DNA of 64,000 nucleotides from Nocardioides plantarum (lineage in GTDB: Bacteria > Actinomycetota > Actinomycetes > Propionibacteriales > Nocardioidaceae), in NCBI RefSeq assembly GCF_006346395.1, contig NZ_VDMS01000001.1:372001-436000 (forward strand). The letters are read 5' to 3'. The notes beneath the pieces were generated by a model that was not told where the DNA came from, did not search any database, and was given only the letters and a program-made list of their open reading frames with translations. Both the position numbers and the translations under genes were made by a program. Positions 8,392 through 19,577 of this stretch are shown piece after piece (the first letter of the stretch is position 1; each line of letters starts with the position of its first letter).

Positions 8392-8535
8392 ATGAGCCTG
8401 TTGAGCAAGCTGACCAAGACCGGGATCGCCGCCAAGGCGATCAGCGAGGCCCGCAAGCCCGAGAACCAGGCGAAGGCGAAGGCCGCGCTGCAGAAGCTGA
8501 AGGACAAGCGCAAGCCGCGTCCGCAGGCCCGGTGA
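8392..8535 (+). CDS. Very basic 47-aa protein, coupled to trpF
   Basis: Forty-seven codons from ATG 8392; the product is rich in Lys, Ala and Gln (KLTKTGIAAKAISEARK near the start, KLKDKRKPRPQAR at the end). It is probably one long amphipathic helix with a basic tail. Its TGA overlaps the trpF start (GTGA, 8532-8535), so trpF translation likely depends on it. No known domain is recognised. Good third-position G+C, a well-placed -10 element and the 4-base overlap support a real gene. Confidence 0.7.
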   Translation: MSLLSKLTKTGIAAKAISEARKPENQAKAKAALQKLKDKRKPRPQAR

Positions 8536-9134
8536 CGTTCGTCAAGATCTGCGGCCTGAGCACCCCCGCCGACGTCGACGCCGCGGTCGAGGCCGGCGCC
8601 GACGCGGTCGGGTTCGTGATGAGCAGCCGCAGCCCGCGCCACGTCACGCCCGCGCTGGCCACGACGCTCGTCGACCACGTGGCCGGCCGGGCGCTCACGG
8701 TCCTGGTGACCAACGACCTGCCCGTCGACGAGGCGGTGACCCAGGCCGTCGCGACCGGTGTCGACGTCCTGCAGCTGCACGGTCCGGCGTACGACGCAGG
8801 CGCGTTCGCCGTCGCCGCCGAGGCGGGCGTCCGCACCTGGCGGGCCACGTCGCTCGCGCAGGATCCGCACCCCCGCACGGGCAGCCACGGCGAGGACGCG
8901 CTGCTGCTCGACTCCCCCGTGCCGGGCTCGGGCCACCGGTGGTCCGCCGCCGACCTCACCACGCGGCCGACCGGGCGGTGGCTGCTCGCCGGCGGGCTCG
9001 ACCCGGACAACGTCGCGGCGGCGGTCGCCGAGCTGGCGCCGTGGGGCGTCGACGTCTCCAGCGGTGTCGAGAGCAGCCGCGGCGTCAAGGACCACACAGC
9101 AGTCCAGCGGTTCGTGGCCGCCGTCCGCGCCTGA
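8532..9134 (+). CDS. trpF: Phosphoribosylanthranilate isomerase
   Basis: A 200-residue protein beginning MTFVKICGLSTPADVDAAVE; KICG carries the catalytic Cys of TrpF. It continues with GADAVGFVMSSRSPRHV, VDVLQLHG, and ends with LAGGLDPDNVAAAV and GVDVSSGVESSRGVKD, the phosphate-binding region and catalytic Asp area. It converts N-(5-phosphoribosyl)anthranilate to CdRP in tryptophan synthesis. It stands alone, away from other trp genes, and starts with GTG overlapping the upstream 47-aa gene. The frame stays open upstream to 8247, but the GTG is the start that matches the family. Confidence 0.93.
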   Translation: MTFVKICGLSTPADVDAAVEAGADAVGFVMSSRSPRHVTPALATTLVDHVAGRALTVLVTNDLPVDEAVTQAVATGVDVLQLHGPAYDAGAFAVAAEAGVRTWRATSLAQDPHPRTGSHGEDALLLDSPVPGSGHRWSAADLTTRPTGRWLLAGGLDPDNVAAAVAELAPWGVDVSSGVESSRGVKDHTAVQRFVAAVRA

Positions 9135-9137
9135 GGC

Positions 9138-11529
<2,392 letters not shown>

Positions 11530-11546
<17 letters not shown>

Positions 11547-12483
11547 GGGGTGCCTCCTGGGCGTCACGGGCCTTGATGCGCTCACGGCTGGGGACGCCGC
11601 CGCTGCGCTTGAGGGTCTGCAGGACGAGGGTGGCCATCTCCTCCACCGACTTGGCCGAGGAGTCGATGACCGGGATCCGGTGGGCGGCGTAGAGCTCGCC
11701 GGCCTGGCGCAGCTCCCACCGGCACTGGCTGATGTCGGCGTACTTGGAGCCCGGCCGGCGCTCGTTGCGCACCCGGCTGAGCCGCTCGACGGTGGTGGTG
11801 ATGCCGAAGCACCGGTCGGCCAGGTCGGCCACCGGGCGGGGCAGGTCGCGGGACTCGAGGTCCTCCTCGACGAGCGGGTAGTTGGCGACGAAGAGCCCGT
11901 GCTGCAGCGCGAGGTACATGCTGGTCGGCGTCTTGCCGCAGCGCGACGGCGCCAGCAGCACCACGTCGGCCCGGTCGAGCGCGCGCAGGCTCTGCCCGTC
12001 GTCGTGCTCGATGGTGAACTCCACCGCGGCCATCCGGGTGTTGTAGCGCTTGATGTCGCCCACGCCGTGCAGCCGCGCGACCTCGCGCACGCCGCGCCGG
12101 CCGAGCACGCCCTCGACCTTGGCCATGTGCATCTCGAAGAAGTCGATGATGGGGGCGCGCGTCTTGGCCAGCTCGGTGCGGATGTGGTCCTCGGCCGCCG
12201 TGGTGAAGGCCAGCGGTGTGACCGGCCCGTCCATCGCCTCGTCGAGGATCTGCACGACCTCCCGCGCCTCTTCGACGCTCTTGATGAACGGGATCGTGGT
12301 GCGCTCGAAGACCAGGTCGGGGAACTGGATCAGCAGGGCGTTGCCCATCGTCTCGGCGCTGATGCCCGTCGAGTCGGACAGGAAGAACACCGGCACCGGA
12401 GCACCGTTGCGCGGGTCGGGCTCCTCGAGGATCACCGCTGTCCCCCTTTCCTCGTGAGCGGTCGCCACGCGTTCGTCGACCAT
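11530..12483 (-). CDS. ppsR: PEP synthase regulatory protein, kinase/pyrophosphorylase (DUF299)
   Basis: A 317-residue protein that, in the characterised family, switches PpsA off with ADP and back on with Pi by acting on a Thr next to the catalytic His. Hallmarks visible are [15 protein letters not shown] near residue 33 and the P-loop [19 protein letters not shown] 12483 follows a -10 hexamer by six bases, arguing for leaderless transcription from this start; GTG 12435 with AAAGGGGG upstream is an alternative. It is the first gene of the ppsR-ppsA operon. Confidence 0.93.
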
Positions 12484-12489
12484 CGCTGG

Positions 12490-12495
12490 ACCCTA
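12490..12495 (-). promoter_or_regulatory. -10 hexamer TAGGGT, leaderless promoter of ppsR
   Basis: On the minus strand TAGGGT is followed by six bases and then the ATG at 12483. Confidence 0.6.
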
Positions 12496-12620
12496 GTCCG
12501 CGCCTGCCCCGGAGGGCGTGTCATCTCGCCCATCACGACCACCCCTGCGGGCGAAGGGTGCCGACAGCAGCCCCCCGGCCGGGTTAGTTTCACCCCACCA
12601 CCCACCGACGGAAGTGCGCC

Positions 12621-13919
12621 ATGACCGAGACCCCGCTGCGCGTCGGCGGCCGCTACGACCTGGCCGAGGTCCTCGGCCGGGGCGGCATGGCCGACGTACG
12701 ACGAGCGCGCGACTCGGTCCTGGGCCGCGAGGTCGCGATCAAGCTGCTGCGCACGACCGACGAGCTCGACCGGTCCCGCTTCGACTCCGAGGCCCGCCTG
12801 CTCGCGCTGCTGTCGCACGAGAACATCGTGACGGTGCTCGACGCCGGTGTCGACGACGGCCGGGCGTGGCTCGCCCTGGAGCTGATCGACGGCGACACGC
12901 TGGCCGACCGCTACCGTCTCGGGCCGCTCGACGCGACGTCCCTCGCCGCGCTCGGCGCCCAGGTCGCCGCCGCCCTCCAGCACGCCCACAGGCACGGCAT
13001 CGTGCACCGTGACGTCAAGCCGTCCAACGTGCTGGTCGACGGCACCGATCGTGCCCGGCTCACCGACTTCGGGATCGCCCGGCTGGTCGACGACCGGTCG
13101 GCGCTGACCATGACCGGTCACGCGGTCGGCACCGCCGCCTACATCGCCCCGGAGCAGGTGAGCGGCGAGCCGGTCACCACGGCCAGCGACGTCTACGCCC
13201 TCGGCCTGCTGCTCCTCGAGGGCCTCACGGGCCGCCGGGAGTACCCCGGTCCCCCGGTCGAGGCCGCCCTCGCCCGGCTCCAGCGCAGCCCCCTCGTGCC
13301 CGTCTCGCTGCCGACCGGCTGGCCGTCCCTGATCGCGGCGATGACCGCACGCCGACCCGAGGACCGCCCGACCGCCGACGCCGTGGCCCAGCGGCTGCAG
13401 GCCCTGGGATCGGTCCGAGCTCCCCAGGTCGCCGGTCCCCTGTCCACGGCCTCGCTCCCGGTCCTGGTCCCGCCCCCGGCCCCCGTCGGAGCCGAGCGTG
13501 GCTCGAGGCGCCGCCCGGGCTGGGTGCTCGCCGGCGTGGCCGCTGCGGTGGCACTCGTCGTCGCCGGGAGCGCCCTGCTCCTCAGCGGCTCACCGGGCGA
13601 GTCGCCGGTCGACTCCGTCGTCGAGACGACCCGGCCGCCCACCTCCGCACCGGCCCCGGTCGCGCGCACCACGACCCCGGTGGCCACCTCGGCACGGGCC
13701 AGCTCCACGGCCAGCTCCACGACCGTCCCCGTGGTCACCGACCCCGACCCGACCACGCCCGCAACGCCCACCCGACCCACCAAGCCCACGACGACGAAGC
13801 CGAAGGGCCCGACCAAGCCGAAGGGCAGCGACAAGGACACGACCGGCCCGAAGGGCCCGGGCAAGGACAAGGGCAAGGGCCCGGGCAAGAGTCCGGGCAA
13901 GGGCCCGGGCAGGCGCTGA
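12621..13919 (+). CDS. Membrane Ser/Thr protein kinase (PknB family, no PASTA domains)
   Basis: A 432-residue protein. Kinase domain at about 10-265: glycine loop LGRGGMADV, catalytic Lys41 in VAIKLL, HRDVKPSNVL at about 130, DFGIARL, and GTAAYIAPEQ. One transmembrane helix (WVLAGVAAAVALVVAGSALLL) lies at about 298-320. The outer part is a Thr/Ser/Pro linker ending in a low-complexity tail of GPK/KGPG repeats, with no PASTA or other sensor domain. The tail may contact cell-wall polymers through its charge; that is speculation. GGAAG lies upstream of the ATG. Confidence 0.9.
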   Translation: MTETPLRVGGRYDLAEVLGRGGMADVRRARDSVLGREVAIKLLRTTDELDRSRFDSEARLLALLSHENIVTVLDAGVDDGRAWLALELIDGDTLADRYRLGPLDATSLAALGAQVAAALQHAHRHGIVHRDVKPSNVLVDGTDRARLTDFGIARLVDDRSALTMTGHAVGTAAYIAPEQVSGEPVTTASDVYALGLLLLEGLTGRREYPGPPVEAALARLQRSPLVPVSLPTGWPSLIAAMTARRPEDRPTADAVAQRLQALGSVRAPQVAGPLSTASLPVLVPPPAPVGAERGSRRRPGWVLAGVAAAVALVVAGSALLLSGSPGESPVDSVVETTRPPTSAPAPVARTTTPVATSARASSTASSTTVPVVTDPDPTTPATPTRPTKPTTTKPKGPTKPKGSDKDTTGPKGPGKDKGKGPGKSPGKGPGRR

Positions 13920-13930
13920 CCACAGCCTTC

Positions 13931-13936
13931 TAGGCT
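13931..13936 (+). promoter_or_regulatory. -10 hexamer TAGGCT, leaderless promoter of the maltose acetyltransferase-like gene
   Basis: TAGGCT ends six bases before the GTG at 13943. Confidence 0.55.
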
Positions 13937-13942
13937 GCCCGG

Positions 13943-14512
13943 GTGACCTCCCCCGACGACCGCACCATGCGCGAGCGGATGCTCGCCGGCGACGACTACA
14001 TCGCCGACGACCCCGAGCTGACCGAGCTGAGCCACGCCGCGCGCGACCTGACGACGGCCTACAACGCCACCGGGTCGCGCGAGCAGCCGCTGCGCCGCCA
14101 CCTGCTCGAGCGGCTGCTGGGCGCGGTCGGCGACGACACCGAGATCCGGCCGCCGTTCCAGGTCGACTACGGCACCCACATCTCCATCGGTGCGCGGTGC
14201 TTCGCCAACTTCGGGCTCGTCGCCCTCGACGTCGCCACGATCACCATCGGCGACGACGTGCAGATCGGACCCCACGTCCAGCTCCTCACCCCCACCCACC
14301 CGCTCGCCCCCGAGCCCAGGCGCGCCAAGTGGGAGGGCGCCCGGCCCATCGTGATCGGCGACAACGTCTGGCTCGGCGGCGGCGTGATCGTCTGCCCCGG
14401 CGTGACCATCGGTGCCGACACGGTCGTGGGCGCCGGCTCGGTCGTCACCAAGGACCTGCCGGAGCGGGTGCTCGCCGTCGGCAACCCCGCCCGGGTGATC
14501 CGCGAGCTGTGA
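13943..14512 (+). CDS. Maltose/galactoside O-acetyltransferase family protein
   Basis: A 189-residue left-handed beta-helix acyltransferase. The N-terminal maltose-acetyltransferase cap contains MRERMLAGDDYIADDPEL. Hexapeptide repeats follow (GTHISIGARCFANFG, IGDDVQIGPHVQLLTPTHP, IGDNVWLGGGVIVCPGV), ending NPARVIREL. These enzymes acetylate sugars with acetyl-CoA; HP in the loop marks the catalytic His region. The stop overlaps the NUDIX start (GTGA), so the two are coupled. Confidence 0.9.
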   Translation: MTSPDDRTMRERMLAGDDYIADDPELTELSHAARDLTTAYNATGSREQPLRRHLLERLLGAVGDDTEIRPPFQVDYGTHISIGARCFANFGLVALDVATITIGDDVQIGPHVQLLTPTHPLAPEPRRAKWEGARPIVIGDNVWLGGGVIVCPGVTIGADTVVGAGSVVTKDLPERVLAVGNPARVIREL

Positions 14513-14967
14513 GCTGGACGACGTGCTCGCTCGGGCACGCCCACTGGGGCCGGTACGGCGCCGCCGGGCTGCTCGCGCGCGACGCCACGGTGCTGCTGCA
14601 GCTGCGGGCGGGCTGGGCCCACCAGGGCGGCACCTGGTCGGTCCCGGGAGGCGCCCTCGACCGCGGTGAGTCCCCCACGCAGGCCGCGCTGCGCGAGTCC
14701 CACGAGGAGCTGGGGCTCGACGCCGGCGCCGTCGTCGTCCGCGGGTCGCGGGTCGCGCTGTGCGGCGGGTGGGCCTACGAGACGGTGCTCGGCGAGCCGG
14801 CGACCGCGTCGTGCGAGATCGTGCTGCGCGACCGCTCCGAGAGTGCCGGGCACGGCTGGGTGCCGGTCGACGAGGTCGACGCCCTGCGGCTGCACCCGGC
14901 GTTCCGGCGGGCGTGGAACGACCCGGACCGGGTGCTGCGCGACTTCGCGTCAGGCATTACGACGTAA
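14509..14967 (+). CDS. NUDIX hydrolase
   Basis: A 152-residue protein starting with the GTG that overlaps the upstream stop. The NUDIX box is complete: GGALDRGESPTQAALRESHEE followed by LG, giving G-x5-E-x7-RE-x2-EE-x-G. It cleaves nucleoside diphosphates linked to another group; the exact substrate is not predictable. Coupled translation with the acetyltransferase may reflect only operon organisation. Confidence 0.88.
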   Translation: MSWTTCSLGHAHWGRYGAAGLLARDATVLLQLRAGWAHQGGTWSVPGGALDRGESPTQAALRESHEELGLDAGAVVVRGSRVALCGGWAYETVLGEPATASCEIVLRDRSESAGHGWVPVDEVDALRLHPAFRRAWNDPDRVLRDFASGITT

Positions 14968-14976
14968 GGTGGCCGC

Positions 14977-15240
14977 ATGATCGGATTCCTCGTCGCCGGA
15001 CTCATCATCGGAGCGCTCGCGCGCCTGCTCAAGTCGGGCAAGCAGGACCTCGGCCTGCTCGGCACGCTGGGCCTGGGCGTGGTGGGCTCGATCATCGGCG
15101 GCACCATCGCCTCGATCATCGGCAGCGGCGACATCTGGGAGCTCAACGTGCTGGGCTTCATCTTCTCCGTGATCGCCGCCGTGCTGCTCATCGGCGTGGC
15201 CCAGACCATCGTCGGCGACCGGTCCAAGGGCCGCGTCTGA
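14977..15240 (+). CDS. GlsB/YeaQ/YmgE-family stress membrane protein
   Basis: Eighty-seven residues, three hydrophobic helices with glycine-rich packing (GFLVAGLIIGALARLL, GTLGLGVVGSIIGGTIAS, GFIFSVIAAVLLIGVAQ). This matches the 'transglycosylase-associated' family, whose members are stress-induced small membrane proteins of uncertain role. AAGG precedes the ATG by 7 bases. It lies 9 bases after the NUDIX stop, probably in the same transcript. Confidence 0.85.
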   Translation: MIGFLVAGLIIGALARLLKSGKQDLGLLGTLGLGVVGSIIGGTIASIIGSGDIWELNVLGFIFSVIAAVLLIGVAQTIVGDRSKGRV

Positions 15241-15267
15241 GCCAGCCGGTCGATCCGGGCGAGCCGG

Positions 15268-16737
15268 TCAGCCGACCAGCTCGAAGCGGACCGTCCGGGT
15301 CGCCACGTCGGCGGCCGTCAGGCGCACCGTGACGTCGTGCCCCAGCGGCAGCGCGGTCGTCCCCGTCACCGGCGCCTCGACACCGAGCGACCCGACGGTG
15401 ACCTTGCCGCGCGTCTCGTTCTTGTCGTCGACGGTGACCACGACGCCCTCGAACGTCTCGCCGACCCGTCCCGACAGCAGCCCCGCCTCGACGAGGTCGA
15501 CGACCGCGCGCTCGTAGGCCGAGGCCTTCTGCCCCGACGTACGCATCTCGTCGGGGAGCGCCGGCAGCGCGGCCAGCACCCACCCGGGCACGGGCTGCTC
15601 GGCACACAGGGCGACGCACACCTCGCCGCCGTAGCGGTCGACCAGGCGGCGCAGCGGGGCGGTCACGTGGGCGTACTCCGAGGCCAGGGCCGAGTGCTGC
15701 GGCTCGGCGGGGACCTCGCCGTCGAAGGCGACGTAGCCGCTGCCGCGCAGCAGCCGGGCACTGGCCACGATGACCGCGGCGTGGGCCGGGTCGTCGGGGT
15801 CGAGCGAGCGGATGAAGTCGGGGTGCAGCTGCTCGGCGGGCCAGTCGACGCCCAGGGCCCGCGCGGTGCGGTGCAGACGCTGCACGTCACGCGGGTCGGG
15901 CGGCGGCAGGGTGCGCAGCACGCCGACGCGGGCGTAGACCATCAGTGCGGCGGCCCCGAAGCCGGTGAGCAGCGAGACCTGCGCGTTCCACTGCTCGACC
16001 GGCAGCAGCGTGCGGAACTCCAGGCGCCACGCACCCGGCTCGCCCTCGACGCAGGTGTCGACCTCCTGCTCGGGCAGCGGCAGCGAGACACCGCCGCGGG
16101 CGGCGTCGCGCGCCAGCCGCTTCTCGCCGATCTCCTTGACCAACATCAGCACCTCGGAGGCCGACCCGTCGTCGATCGCGGCCTGCGCGCCCTCGTAGGT
16201 GAGCTGGGCGGTCGAGCGGACCAGCGCCCGCTCGACGTGCACGTCGGTGCCCTCGCCGTCGGCGTCGACCCGGATCGTCCAGAGCAGCGCCGGGCGCACC
16301 TGGTCGGGCAGCAGCGACGCCGCGTCCTCGCTGATGACGGGCGGGTGCAGCGGCACCTTGGAATCGGCGCCGTAGAGGGTCTGCCCACGCCGGTGGGCCT
16401 CGAGGTCGACCGGGTCGCCGGCGGTGACGAACGCCGCCACGTCGGCGATCGCGTAGTGCAGGACGTAGCCACCGGGCCGCTCGGCGTCGCGCTGCACGTG
16501 CAGGGCCTGGTCGAGGTCGCGCGCACCGTCGGGGTCGATGGTGACGAACGGCAGGTCGGTCCGGTCGAGATCGGGAAGCCGGGGTGCGGCGGCGGCACGC
16601 TCGGCGGCCTCCTGGACCTCGGGCGGGAACTCCGGCGTCACCTCGAGCTCGGCCTGGATCTGCTCGATCCCGTGGCGGAGCGTGGTGACGACGGCACTGT
16701 CGTCGGTCCGGACCCGGACCACGCGGCTGCTGGACAT
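15268..16737 (-). CDS. RNB-domain ribonuclease (RNase II/R family)
   Basis: A 489-residue 3'-5' exoribonuclease-like protein. The RNB catalytic region begins VTIDPDGARDLDQALHV, holding the metal-binding Asp residues, and continues with HYAIADVAAFV and SLLPDQVRPALLW. It is shorter than RNase II or R; the N-terminal cold-shock domains are missing and the C-terminal 60 residues could form a reduced S1/OB-like strand set. Such short RNB proteins are common in Actinobacteria. Confidence 0.88.
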   Translation of the reverse strand: MSSSRVVRVRTDDSAVVTTLRHGIEQIQAELEVTPEFPPEVQEAAERAAAAPRLPDLDRTDLPFVTIDPDGARDLDQALHVQRDAERPGGYVLHYAIADVAAFVTAGDPVDLEAHRRGQTLYGADSKVPLHPPVISEDAASLLPDQVRPALLWTIRVDADGEGTDVHVERALVRSTAQLTYEGAQAAIDDGSASEVLMLVKEIGEKRLARDAARGGVSLPLPEQEVDTCVEGEPGAWRLEFRTLLPVEQWNAQVSLLTGFGAAALMVYARVGVLRTLPPPDPRDVQRLHRTARALGVDWPAEQLHPDFIRSLDPDDPAHAAVIVASARLLRGSGYVAFDGEVPAEPQHSALASEYAHVTAPLRRLVDRYGGEVCVALCAEQPVPGWVLAALPALPDEMRTSGQKASAYERAVVDLVEAGLLSGRVGETFEGVVVTVDDKNETRGKVTVGSLGVEAPVTGTTALPLGHDVTVRLTAADVATRTVRFELVG

Positions 16738-16743
16738 GGCTTT

Positions 16744-16749
16744 AACCTA
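16744..16749 (-). promoter_or_regulatory. -10 hexamer TAGGTT, leaderless promoter of the RNB gene
   Basis: On the minus strand TAGGTT is followed by six bases and the ATG at 16737. Confidence 0.55.
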
Positions 16750-16777
16750 GCGCCGTGCCGCAGCCCGGGATCGAGAC

Positions 16778-17557
16778 ATGCTGATCCTCCTGCCGCCCAG
16801 TGAGGGCAAGGCCGCGCCGCGGCGCGGCAAGCCGCTCGACCTCACCGCCCTGTCGTCGCCAGGCCTGACCGAGGCCCGCACCCGGGTCCTCGACGCGCTC
16901 GTCGCCCTCTGCGAGGGCGACCCGGAGGTGGCCGCCAGGACCCTCGACGTGCCGAGGTCGCAGCTCGACCTCGTCGCGCTCAACGCCCGGGCCGCGTCGG
17001 CCCCGACCGCGCGCGCCGACGCCGTCTACACCGGCGTCCTGTACGACCACCTCGCCCTCCCCACGCTGACGCCGGCCGCCAAGCGACGCGCCACCACGCG
17101 GGTCGCGGTCAGCTCGAGCCTGTTCGGCCTGCTCCGTCCGGGTGACCGGATCCCGGCGTACCGCCTGTCCGGCGACGCCACGCTGCCCGGACTCGGGCCC
17201 GTCGCAGGGGTCTGGCGCGACGCGCTCGGGCCGGCGGTCCACGACGCGCTCGGCCGCGGGCTGCTGGTCGACCTGCGCTCCGCGATGTACGCCGCCTTCT
17301 GGCGTCCGCCGGCCGGGCTCGCGAGCCGCGTGGCCACCGTGCGGGTGCTGCACGAGGTCGACGGCCGACGGTCCGTGGTGAGTCACTTCAACAAGGCCAC
17401 CAAGGGCCGCATCGTGCGTGCGGTCCTCGAGGACGGCCGCGACCCGCGCACCCCCGCTGCGCTGGCCGCCCTGCTCACCGACCTCGGCTGGACCGTCGAG
17501 GTCGGGCCGGTCACGACCAAGGGCACCCAGCTCGACGTCGTCGTCACGCAGGTCTGA
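16778..17557 (+). CDS. yaaA: Peroxide stress protein YaaA family (DUF328/UPF0246)
   Basis: A 259-residue protein starting MLILLPPSEGKA, the hallmark of YaaA, with VSSSLFGLLRPGDRIPAYRLS and VSHFNKATKGRIVR in the body. The Escherichia coli member lowers free iron during peroxide stress. Its 3' end overlaps the convergent phosphotransferase gene by 14 bases. Confidence 0.9.
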   Translation: MLILLPPSEGKAAPRRGKPLDLTALSSPGLTEARTRVLDALVALCEGDPEVAARTLDVPRSQLDLVALNARAASAPTARADAVYTGVLYDHLALPTLTPAAKRRATTRVAVSSSLFGLLRPGDRIPAYRLSGDATLPGLGPVAGVWRDALGPAVHDALGRGLLVDLRSAMYAAFWRPPAGLASRVATVRVLHEVDGRRSVVSHFNKATKGRIVRAVLEDGRDPRTPAALAALLTDLGWTVEVGPVTTKGTQLDVVVTQV

Positions 17558-18812
17558 GCGAGACCAGCCGGTCGAGGAGCTCGACGCTGATGCCGGCCAG
17601 CTCCCAGCGCGCCCAGGCCGGCTGTGCGCGGTAGATCCCCTCGTAGGACACGAGCGTGAACACCCGGTCGCCCACCTCCGCGAGGTCCCAGGCCCGGTCG
17701 AGGTCGACGTCCGGGTAGGCCTGGCGCCACACGTCGAGGTAGGCCCCGCGCACCACGACCGCCACCGTCTCGCCCAGGTGGTGCCCGACACTGGAGGCGA
17801 GGTGGCGGGCGTCGAGGAACGGGTGGGCGAGACAGGCGTCGGTCCAGTCGAAGAGCAGCGGGACCGCGTCGCGCCACGTCACGTTGCCGAGGTGCAGGTC
17901 GCCGTGGACCAGGGTGAGCGGGAGCCCGAGCCCGTGCAGCTCGGCGACCCGGTCGGCCCACCACGGCTCGGCGTCGGCCGCGGCCCTGCGCTGCTCGTCG
18001 GTCATGGTCGGACGCTCGACGCCGTCGGCGACGACCCGACGCAGTCCGGCCACGGTAGGAGCGAGTCCGCGGTCGGGTGCGCCCGCAGCGACGAGCGCCG
18101 GCAGGTGGGCGAGCGAGGCGAGCTGGAGTCGGGCATGGGCGGCGGCGACGTCGGCGACCTGCTGGGCGGTGGGGTCGTCCTCGGACTCGGGGAACGCCTC
18201 GAGCAGCATCCAGGCGCGCGACGCGTCGAGGGCGAGGACCCCCGGCACGGTCACGGGGTCGATCGTCGCGATCGCGGCGGTCAGGGTCGGCTCGGCCCGG
18301 AACGCCGCGCCGGTCGCCTTGAACCACACGTCGGTGCCGTCGCCGACCGGGTAGCGCACGACGGCCGACAGGCTCCAGACCTTCACCAGCTCCCGTGGTC
18401 CGCTGCGCACGCGGCCGAGCCCCTCGAGCGCACGCTCGACCCAGGCGTCCACCTCGTCGATCCAGCCCGCGACGAACCACGGCTCGCGCCCGTCGTCGGG
18501 AACCACCCCGGTGCGCAGCTCGGCGACCCGCGCGGCCAGCGTGGCCGGCGCCTCCACCTCGGCCACCGGGAGCCATCGCGTGCCGTCGCCCGTCGGTCCG
18601 CCCGACCAGGCGAGGACGTCGAGCACGGTGCCGTCGGGCTCGCGCACCGGCGGGGCGGCCAGGACGGCTCCGGGGTCACCGACCGCCGCCACGAGGGCCG
18701 GGTGGGCGGGCCACTCGTCGTCCAGCGTCGGAAGGTGCCCCTGGGCGTCGACCAGGACGCGCTCGCCGGACACGTCGAGCAGCGCGGCGAGATGGCGTCG
18801 GGTGACGGGCAC
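17544..18812 (-). CDS. Aminoglycoside phosphotransferase (APH)-fold kinase
   Basis: A 422-residue protein with an N-terminal region of about 130 residues that I do not recognise, then an APH/choline-kinase fold: LVHGDLHLGNVTW is the catalytic loop (HGD.H.GN) and LLFDWTDACLAHPFLD provides the metal-binding DFG-like Asp. It probably phosphorylates a small hydroxylated molecule; resistance should not be assumed. It lies 16 bases upstream of the histidine phosphatase gene, on the same strand. Confidence 0.8.
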   Translation of the reverse strand: MPVTRRHLAALLDVSGERVLVDAQGHLPTLDDEWPAHPALVAAVGDPGAVLAAPPVREPDGTVLDVLAWSGGPTGDGTRWLPVAEVEAPATLAARVAELRTGVVPDDGREPWFVAGWIDEVDAWVERALEGLGRVRSGPRELVKVWSLSAVVRYPVGDGTDVWFKATGAAFRAEPTLTAAIATIDPVTVPGVLALDASRAWMLLEAFPESEDDPTAQQVADVAAAHARLQLASLAHLPALVAAGAPDRGLAPTVAGLRRVVADGVERPTMTDEQRRAAADAEPWWADRVAELHGLGLPLTLVHGDLHLGNVTWRDAVPLLFDWTDACLAHPFLDARHLASSVGHHLGETVAVVVRGAYLDVWRQAYPDVDLDRAWDLAEVGDRVFTLVSYEGIYRAQPAWARWELAGISVELLDRLVSLRPA

Positions 18813-18828
18813 GGGTCGGAGGCCGGAT

Positions 18829-19575
18829 CTACCAGGTCGCGGCGACGAACGCGTCGCGCGCCGGCGGCAGGGCGTTGTAGAGCCGCAGCGACGCGCGGCC
18901 GTCGTCGAACCACGACAGCACCGTCACCGAGGCCGGCGTGAGCTCCATCTTGTAGACCGCCTCGAGCGGGGCGTCGAGCGCGTGCGCGACCAGGGTCTTG
19001 ATGGGGGTCACGTGGCTGACGACGACCACGGTGCCGCCGGCGTGCTCGGTCAGCACCCGGTCGAGCCCGGCGAGCACCCGCGTCTGCACGGTGCGGAACG
19101 ACTCGCCACCGATCGGAGCGACGTCGAGCGAGCCGAGCCAGGCGGACAGCTCGTCGCCGTGCTGCTCGCCCACCTCGGCGAAGGTCAGGCCGTCCCAGTG
19201 TCCGAACTCCATCTCGGCGAAGCCGGGCTCCTCGACGACCTCGACCCCGATCGCGGCGCCGATGATCTCGGCCGACTCGCGCGTGCGGCGTACGGGCGAG
19301 GCCACGACGGCGTCGACCCGCTCGGCGAGCGGCTGGAGCCAGTCGCCGACGGCGGCGATCTGCTCGCGGCCCTCGTCGCTCAGCGGCGGGTTGTCGCCGC
19401 CGAGCCCGCCGGAGAAGCGCTTGGCCGACGTGTGGGTGGTGACCCCGTGGCGGACGACGACCAGCGTCGTCGTCGACCCGGCCCCGCCCCAGCCACGTGC
19501 GGGCGGCTTCTCGACCTCGGCGATGACCGAGTCAGAGGTGTCGGAGGTGTGGGCGGAGCCTGTCGGCCCGGCCAC
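18829..19575 (-). CDS. Histidine phosphatase (CobC/PGAM-like), lacking the usual RNase H domain
   Basis: About 248 residues. VVVRHGVTTHT is the catalytic RHG motif, with LSDEGREQ, SPVRRTRESAE, GGESF and VSHVTPIK completing the fold. In mycobacteria and streptomycetes the gene following Nif3 and the zinc-ribbon protein is a fusion of RNase HI with this phosphatase (Rv2228c type). Here only a 35-residue linker precedes the phosphatase and the upstream gene ends 3 bases before the GTG, so there is no room for RNase H. The start lies 3 bases after the zinc-ribbon stop. Confidence 0.85.
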   Translation of the reverse strand: MAGPTGSAHTSDTSDSVIAEVEKPPARGWGGAGSTTTLVVVRHGVTTHTSAKRFSGGLGGDNPPLSDEGREQIAAVGDWLQPLAERVDAVVASPVRRTRESAEIIGAAIGVEVVEEPGFAEMEFGHWDGLTFAEVGEQHGDELSAWLGSLDVAPIGGESFRTVQTRVLAGLDRVLTEHAGGTVVVVSHVTPIKTLVAHALDAPLEAVYKMELTPASVTVLSWFDDGRASLRLYNALPPARDAFVAATW

Positions 19576-19577
19576 CG

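Noticed and set aside
17544-18812. Aminoglycoside resistance gene
   Set aside because: Only the general APH kinase fold is visible; the long unique N-terminus and context give no support for antibiotic modification.
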